Source: Dysidea avara (lineage: Eukaryota > Porifera > Demospongiae > Dictyoceratida > Dysideidae). From it: DNA of 64,000 bases. Position 1 is the first letter of the stretch, and each line of letters begins with the position of its first letter. Of this stretch, positions 58,540-64,000 are shown one piece after another. The position numbers and the translations under genes are program-made. The notes beneath the pieces were generated by a model. It was not told where the DNA came from. It searched no databases and saw only the letters and a list, made by a program, of their open reading frames with translations. The stretch covers positions 434,001 through 498,000 of the forward strand of contig NC_089282.1 in assembly GCF_963678975.1 (NCBI RefSeq), given 5' to 3'.

Positions 58540-58757
58540 TTCACTTCTCTTTGTATTTGTATACCCTAAAGCCAGCCTATGGCCAGCGTTTCTAGACCCA
58601 GTTTCTAGCTACTGTCAAAGAAATGATTTGAGCTTTTTTATTTGCTAGGTGTTATCTAGGCTTGCTATGCTCTCCAAACGTGCATAGTTATTAACAAATG
58701 TCTAGCTGTATTGCTTGCACAAGGTTGCTTTCTTCAAAACAGCATCGTTAAAAAATT

Positions 58758-59215
58758 GTTTTGAACGCACTACCATCTCCGACGAGAGAAGCCAGATCTT
58801 TCTCACCACATGGTGACACGGTTGGATGCTTACTTAGTCTATACTGCAAAGATGGAAAGAATCAAAGGATGTATGCTATCTGGCTGGTGATGTTGAAATA
58901 TTTTATCGCCAATTTGGGACGTCGGCGATCTCTGCCACCAAAGCAGCTGCAGCTTCATGCCATCCGGTTTGATATATTTAAAGTGTAAGTGGTTAGTGTT
59001 GCAATTAACCCATAATTAGTAAAGTAGTTTCAATTACACAAGCAGTGGGTTGCATTATTTTTAGTAAAATCACCGTAATATTTCATCGTCACCAGCCAGA
59101 TAGCATACAGTTTAGAATTCTTTTTAAACTTGCATTATAGACTGAGGGAACATCCAGTTGCATGAACATGCTGTGAGAAAGATCTCGCTTCTCTCGTGGT
59201 AGGAGCCAGAGCAAC
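58758..59215. repeat. Diverged inverted pair (about 140-bp arms)
   Basis: GACGAGAGAAGCCAGATCTT (58780) to ATCTGGCTGGTGATG answers CACCAGCCAGATAGCATAC (59091) to AGATCTCGCTTCTCTCGT (59197). The arms are clearly related but diverged. Open frames on both strands here are by-products of this symmetry. Confidence 0.55.
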
Positions 59216-59574
59216 TCAAACACATTTTTTGTGATTTTGCAGACACAAAAACGAGCCATATTGTAAGCCACCCAGCTAGATGTTTATCCATTACTATGCG
59301 TGTTTGCACTGCACAACAACTTAAGATAACATACAGCTAATAAGAAAGTTCGACTCAGTCCTTTGCAAGAAGCTGCACTTACAATTCCATGTTTTTACTG
59401 CAAATCACAAAATCCGCGAAAATACGATGTGCCAATTTCTCAATCTAAAAGACTCGCGGCTTCTGATTTGTACTGGTTCAAATATCAGTACAACAAGCTA
59501 AGTATCCTGCAGTAGTAAAGAAATTGGGTTATTGAAAGTCGATTTTTTCATTGGGGACCCTAACAGTGATTTGT

Positions 59575-60490
59575 TTCTAGCTGATCTCTCTACAGGGTGA
59601 TTTTTTTTGTAGCTGAACTCTCTACAGAATAATTTGCAATGTAGTAGAATTCTATAATGGAGTAAATAAATTAGCTGAATGCTCTATTAGGGTGACTGTT
59701 CTATTAGAGTATCTCGATCTCGCATTAGCTACATGGAGTTGGCTTTCGAATCATAACTCAGTGGTTTGTAATCTGATTCTTCTGTACTACTGCAAGGACT
59801 TTCTATGAAGATTATTCCAGCTATACGCCGATTTTCAGCTCATTGCTCTAAGCGGCTTGCCTAGTAGGCGTAAAAACTAATACTTTTTTTATAAAAATCG
59901 ATTGCGTAATTGCGACACAGGTTGGGTTTTGTGTCATATCTCCATGGTCTTTATCTCGATTCCTTTCAAACCACCTAAGGACACTCCTATGATGGTTACT
60001 CCATCTACATGGCAATTTTCAACTCATTCCATGAAGCGGTTTACCCTGTAGGCATGACAACAAATCGATCTTGTTTTACGCGAATAATCGGTCATAACTC
60101 CTGAACCATTCATCGAATTTGCACCAAATGTGATACTATGATTTGCCTTTGGACTCCCTAAGCTTTCTGTGTGCCAAATTTCAAGGCGATCAGAGTACAC
60201 GTTTGCGTTTTATAGCAATTTTTGCAAGTGTGCAAAAAGACGAAGAAAAAAAAAATGAAGAAATTTTTGCAGCTCATATCTCGGAAATGGCAGGAGCGAT
60301 TTCCTTCAAATTTGGAATGTAGACTCCCCTAGCTGGCGGGCAACTCTGTAGCAAATTTGGTTCCAATCGGATAAGGGATACCCGAGATACAAAGGTGTGA
60401 AAATGATACTTTCTTTCTTCCTGTCAATATACCCACGGTGTGGCGCGCCGGCTTCTTGAGCCGCACGACACTATCGTGTGTCTTGATATA
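59575..60490 (-). repeat. About 900-bp dispersed repeat, copy B (inverted)
   Basis: Reverse complement of 42955-43900. It includes a few minisatellite-like units (CTCTCTACAGGGTGATTTTT near 59584-59630), the two CTCTATTAGAG motifs (about 59676-59710) and the GCCGGCTTCTTGAGCCGCAC end near 60448-60467. Confidence 0.75.
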
Positions 60491-60999
60491 GAACAAGCGA
60501 TAAATAATGGCATGTATATATAGTTCGGTGAGAAAATCTCTACATTGGCATGTTAATTATATATAACAATTATTTTGACTGATGTTGTTCCGCAAAGGTG
60601 ATTTTCTTCGTGCAAGATGTCTATAGGATGATTTTTAAAAATGGTTTTCTTGACAGTGTGTGTCATTTGGGGTGATCCATACTGTATAGTTGAGATGAGA
60701 TCCCTCTATTATTAACTCTTGTTCAAACTATAAAACAGTTTAGAAGATACTTCTGTGCGTAATATGTTGTTAAAAGTGGTTTGTTTAACAAGCACTTCCT
60801 TAGCAGTGCATAGCAACGTAATTGAAGATTTATGAAAATTTCAAGAATTACGAAATCTGAGAATTACAATAAATTATGGATTATTGCACAACATAATAAA
60901 AATAGTAATACATAGTTTGTTAATTCCAGATGAGTTAGCTAGCTGCATGGCACCTGGTTTTTAGAAGTAGCACAACATCAACTTGTTTTTACGGCTTTA
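60491..60999. other. No gene seen
   Basis: AT-rich spacer without coding or repeat signal. Confidence 0.35.
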
Positions 61000-61145
61000 C
61001 AACACAAGTGCTGAAGGTCTGTAGGACACCTGGTCCTACAGCCTGTTTAAAGTTATTATAGAAAGTGTGTTTGAAAAGGTGGAGAAAGGAGAAAAAATCC
61101 ATGACTGGACCTGGGAGGCCTCAAACCTGCAGCCATCCGATTAAC
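61000..61145 (-). repeat. tRNA-derived SINE-like repeat, copy 2
   Basis: Close match to 3487-3645, with the same B box on the minus strand (GCAGGTTTGAGGC) and the same small hairpin. Confidence 0.5.
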
Positions 61146-61483
61146 GCTCAAACGCTTACAGGAGTCTGCCAGGTGGTCAGAATGTTTTCTCCTTGTCAAT
61201 TTCAAGTATATATCCATAGGAACTCTAGAGAGTGACTTATTATCTCAAAGTAATGTAAAGACTAATGAGATATGGCAGGCAGTAATTGGCATGGTAATAA
61301 GCTAGAGCCAATAATATGCTTTTATAATAGCTTATTGCATGTGCTTTTAAGATCAAGCCCATTGAGGATTAAGTGCTTGAGAGCTGAGTGTTTTATTAGA
61401 GTATAACAGTATTTCCTGACTGCTGTGTTATGACTACTCTATTAGAGTATCTTGATCTATGTTTGTGCTCATTATTTTTTTAA

Positions 61484-61533
61484 AGTAATCCTTATTATAG
61501 TATACAAAGTAATCCTTATTATAGTATACAAAG
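61484..61533. repeat. 24-bp tandem duplication
   Basis: AAAGTAATCCTTATTATAGT plus ATAC occurs twice in a row next to the inverted repeat of the DIRS element. Confidence 0.85.
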
Positions 61534-61537
61534 TACT

Positions 61538-61956
61538 TTCCGAATGGCTCAGGGCATGTAATGCCTGCATGCTATTAGGAATTACATGAGGAAGGTGAAG
61601 TTGAAATATCAATATGTAAGGAGCATAATTACACACTATTACAGCAATTCGAAGTGTTCACGTGACAAAATAATCAAAATTAAGTCATTTCCGGAATCTG
61701 GAGTATATAAACTGCCACGTGTTCGTCCAGACCAGCTCTTTGTAGTTATCAGCTTGAACATGACTGATCCACACTCTTGGCATGGGTGCCCTAAAGGTTG
61801 TGCATATGTGCTGGAAAAGAATTAACAATATAATGAAGCTATGCATAGATACATTTGTGGAGGGTACATAGGGGGGGACATATTGATATTTCAACTTCAC
61901 CTTCCTCATGTAATTCCTAATAGCATGCAGGCATTACATGCCCTGAGCCATTCGGA
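61538..61956. repeat. 78-bp perfect inverted repeat of the DIRS end
   Basis: Left arm 61538-61615 (starts TTCCGAATGGCTCAGGGCAT) and right arm 61879-61956 (ends ATGCCCTGAGCCATTCGGAA) are exact reverse complements around a roughly 260-bp centre. A shorter related phrase, CATATCAATATGTAAG, lies just inside the coding end at 61983-61998. Confidence 0.9.
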
Positions 61957-61958
61957 AA

Positions 61959-63857
61959 TTACATTTCGGAAGGCTCCGTTTCCATATCAATATGTAAGTT
62001 TGAAGTCCCCTCTGATGACAGGATAGCTCGTCCGTATGTGGACTGGCTCTTGTCACCAGCTGGTAGTCTGTGGTAGAACTTCCGAAAGGTACTCTCAGAT
62101 GACCAATCTGCTGCCTGTAGGATGTCAGAGATGGTAACACCAGAGCAAGCTGCTTTTGAAGCTGCTGCTCCTCTCACCGAATGGGCCTTGAATATGCCCG
62201 TATCTATACCCGCTTCTTGTAAGCAATTCTTCAGCCATCTAGCAATCGTACTGCTGGAGACTGGGTCATGCTTTCCAATCCAGGAAAGAAATAGAGTGGT
62301 TTTCCCACTGTCCTTGCCTGAGATAGGGGCACGGAACTCTTGAGTTCTCTTCTCGTATGCCTGAATCGTGACAACTGGGCAGATGAGTGGTTCGTCTGGA
62401 AATCTGGGATAAAAGAAATCCGCTAGGGGTTTTGATGGTCTGCTTTGTTTTGACAAGTGTTGGGGTTTAAAGACTACGCCCTCAGCAGTGAAGGACCGGC
62501 TTCTGATGTCTAACTTACTCAAATCCACTGACCTTGAAGGCCTAGTCAATGCCAGGAGCATTGTTGTTTTTAGAGTAAGTGAGCGAAGCGTAAGTGCCTC
62601 ATTAGTACCCAATTGTTTCAGGTACCTTAATACCACTCCATTGTCCAATATCCCAGAAAGTAGAATATCTTGGCTGGGGGGTCTCTCATTGAATACTCCC
62701 TTGAGTAACCTGGTGATCAGGGGGTGCTGCCCCACCGGTTGGCCATCCACCTCGGCATGGACAGATGAAATTGCTGAACGGTAGGCATTGAGGGAACGGT
62801 ATTGGTATCCCTTCTCATACAAGTTGGCTAAAAAATTGGCAACATCCTCTACAGGTCCAACAAGGGGATTCCTATCCCATTGATGACACCAATCTGTCCA
62901 TTTGGTAAACAATGAATTGTAGTTGGATTGCGTTTTTGACCTCCAGGAGGACAAGAGGAGGTCTGAAGCTTGTGAAGAAATTCCCCGTGATTCAAAGGAT
63001 TCCCTGAGATGGGCCATGCAACTAAGTCTGGAACTCCCTGACTCATTATGAATTCCTGGTCTGATGGGAGCATAACCAGATCCTCTACTGAGGGTAGTAG
63101 CCGCGGGTAATCCTCCAGGAGTCCCAGGATGGTTGGGAACCATGGTTGAGTACTCCAAAGGGGGGTGATCATGATCAATCTGACCTTCTGATGATTCACC
63201 TGTGACAGGCATCGAGGTATCAGACACCATGGGGGGTTGGCATATCCCTGCGTCATTGACCAAACCTGGCTGAAGGCATCTGTCCCCTCTGCCTCTGGGT
63301 CTGGTCTCCAGCTGAAATACCTCGGTAACTGTCTTGTGAGGCGGGAAGCGAATAGGTCTATCCCGCAAGGCCCCATCTGGGACTGGATTCTGCTGAATAT
63401 ATTGGGGTTCAGCATCCAGTCGCACCTGTCCCTCACAGTTCTGGACTCCTGATCTGCTGCTGTATTTTGTACCCCTGGGAGATGTTCTGCCGCTAGGTAT
63501 AAATTCCGTTGCAGAGTTCATTCCCATATGGTCACTGCTAGATTGCAGAGTGGTTGGGAGTGAGTCCCGCCCATCCTGTTTATGTAGGACACCGCAGTTA
63601 TGTTGTCCAACTTCAGTTGTATAGTTATGCCGGACTTCTCCTTCGTAAAGCACTGGATTGCTAGGAATGCTGCAAGGAGCTCCAGGTAATTGATGTGGTT
63701 CAGGGACTCTGCCTTTGACCACTGTCCCCCTGTCCGGGTTTCCCCTTGGCGTGCTCCCCAACCCATGTTGGAGGCATCGGACTCGATGGTCATGGATGGC
63801 CTGCGAGGTCGTAGGGGTGATACCATCAGGGAACTCCTGTCTAGTGATATCCACCAC
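61959..63857 (-). CDS. DIRS tyrosine recombinase
   Basis: The frame is open for 632 codons. The N-terminal part (before about 63030) overlaps the RT/RNase H frame and its true start is unclear. From about residue 275, RESFESRGISSQASDLLLSS and KTQSNYNSLFTKWTDWC form the core-binding domain. The catalytic domain follows with LALTRPSRSVDL (first Arg), AHSVRGAAAS (His-x-x-Arg) and FRKFYHRL (catalytic Tyr), all key residues present. The enzyme would integrate circular or linear element DNA by recombination. This frame looks intact, in contrast to the neighbouring RT/RNase H frame. It ends about 3 bp before the inverted repeat. Confidence 0.85.
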   Translation of the reverse strand: MVDITRQEFPDGITPTTSQAIHDHRVRCLQHGLGSTPRGNPDRGTVVKGRVPEPHQLPGAPCSIPSNPVLYEGEVRHNYTTEVGQHNCGVLHKQDGRDSLPTTLQSSSDHMGMNSATEFIPSGRTSPRGTKYSSRSGVQNCEGQVRLDAEPQYIQQNPVPDGALRDRPIRFPPHKTVTEVFQLETRPRGRGDRCLQPGLVNDAGICQPPMVSDTSMPVTGESSEGQIDHDHPPLEYSTMVPNHPGTPGGLPAATTLSRGSGYAPIRPGIHNESGSSRLSCMAHLRESFESRGISSQASDLLLSSWRSKTQSNYNSLFTKWTDWCHQWDRNPLVGPVEDVANFLANLYEKGYQYRSLNAYRSAISSVHAEVDGQPVGQHPLITRLLKGVFNERPPSQDILLSGILDNGVVLRYLKQLGTNEALTLRSLTLKTTMLLALTRPSRSVDLSKLDIRSRSFTAEGVVFKPQHLSKQSRPSKPLADFFYPRFPDEPLICPVVTIQAYEKRTQEFRAPISGKDSGKTTLFLSWIGKHDPVSSSTIARWLKNCLQEAGIDTGIFKAHSVRGAAASKAACSGVTISDILQAADWSSESTFRKFYHRLPAGDKSQSTYGRAILSSEGTSNLHIDMETEPSEM

Positions 63858-64000
63858 TGTAGGTCCCTCTCGGCTTCCAGGGTGAGCTGGAGTTTGACGT
63901 TGAACCTGGACATCCTGTTCACTAGGGATTGATCCTCCCCAGTCACAGAATGTATCATATTCTGTAGGGCCCTGTAGTGCAGGGGTGCTTGCCAGATGGC
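62849..64000 (-). pseudogene. DIRS reverse transcriptase/RNase H polyprotein, C-terminal part
   Basis: From the window edge: APLHYRALQNMIHSVTGEDQ (end of RT), ESDASNMGWGARQ (RNase H first Asp), NYLELLAAFLAI (Glu), LKLDNITAVSYINRMGG (second Asp), then IWE followed by TGA at 63518-63520. Coding resumes in the same frame (NLYLAAEHLPGVQN, then RCDWMLNPNIFSRIQSQMGP and CGIDLFASRLTRQLPRYFSW) to the stop at 62849. Since related proteins often have Trp after WE, the TGA may come from TGG. It overlaps the recombinase frame by about 1 kb, normal for DIRS. RT motifs lie outside the window. Confidence 0.85.

Larger units (their letters stand above)
61538..64000 (-). mobile_element. 3' part of a DIRS-type retrotransposon
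   Basis: A tyrosine recombinase frame and a reverse transcriptase/RNase H frame overlap on the minus strand. 78-bp inverted repeats (61538-61615 and 61879-61956) lie at its 3' side. DIRS elements lack LTRs and integrate through a YR enzyme; inverted terminal sequences are their normal ends. The 5' portion lies beyond 64000. Confidence 0.85.

Noticed and set aside
58360-58569. 69-codon open frame in the foldback element
   Set aside because: It lies across the centre and right arm of an inverted repeat and has no protein features beyond chance hydrophobic stretches.
61586-61909. Two opposing open frames starting MRKVKLKYQYV
   Set aside because: Both starts lie in the 78-bp inverted repeat of the DIRS element, so the shared N-terminus is a by-product of symmetry.
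62122-62784. Plus-strand open frames opposite the DIRS recombinase
   Set aside because: They are antisense shadows of the recombinase frame and carry no domain.

Overview
The window looks like metazoan nuclear DNA that is AT-rich and dense in repeats. Demosponge is my best guess. It has genes with very short introns (62 bp and 47 bp introns are visible), multi-domain kinase/ROCO/death-fold genes, and a mixture of DIRS, LINE, hAT, MULE and pogo-like elements with many miniature inverted-repeat elements. The organism is an inference from style and content; no species-diagnostic sequence is present. There are no bacterial operons, no rRNA and no confident intact tRNA gene.

The most interesting host genes are a duplicated pair on the + strand. 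Both encode an N-terminal TKL-type protein kinase domain spliced through a 62-bp intron to a ROC GTPase plus COR module, then a Cys-containing linker and a C-terminal CARD-like helical domain. Copy B (37109-40783, five exons, 1156 residues) is open throughout, but its kinase has lost the DFG aspartate. Copy A (4151-7498) keeps the kinase motifs but carries several frameshifts in the COR, linker and CARD parts. Around copy A lie a divergent minus-strand first exon, separated from the kinase start by an 87-bp promoter with an E-box, and a TPR-like minus-strand gene end (8155-8842). Other host-gene fragments are a ubiquitin-specific protease Cys-box exon (35410-35579), an upstream exon of unknown family (36030-36116), a PHD-finger-like exon (24049-24141) and a decayed Cys-rich coding stretch (12160-12694).

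Layout: 1-3.9 kb repeats; 3.9-8.9 kb copy A and neighbours; 9-12.8 kb nested repeats and gene debris; 13-18.9 kb mostly unassigned, with a 130-bp triplication; 18.99-21.33 kb a full-length decayed hAT transposon; 24.8-27.3 kb a decayed MULE transposase split by a 55-bp tandem array; 29.1-31.8 kb a LINE 3' end split by about 74 copies of a 25-bp repeat; 32.0-34.0 kb a second LINE on the minus strand; 34-35.4 kb two miniature elements; 35.4-36.1 kb USP exons; 37.1-41.2 kb copy B; 41.3-48.5 kb repeats, including a roughly 31-bp minisatellite invaded by a hAT-like element that is itself invaded by a palindromic composite repeat; 49.5-54.5 kb a 4.9-kb unit bounded by 53-bp inverted repeats; 54.8-61.2 kb a series of miniature elements, one with a tRNA-like promoter; 61.5-64.0 kb the 3' part of a DIRS-type tyrosine-recombinase retrotransposon that runs off the window.

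The host genes do not form an operon or obvious pathway cluster. The kinase/ROCO/CARD pair is the best candidate for an undescribed signalling protein, perhaps acting in innate immunity or cell death by analogy with other CARD and ROCO proteins. That role is inference only.
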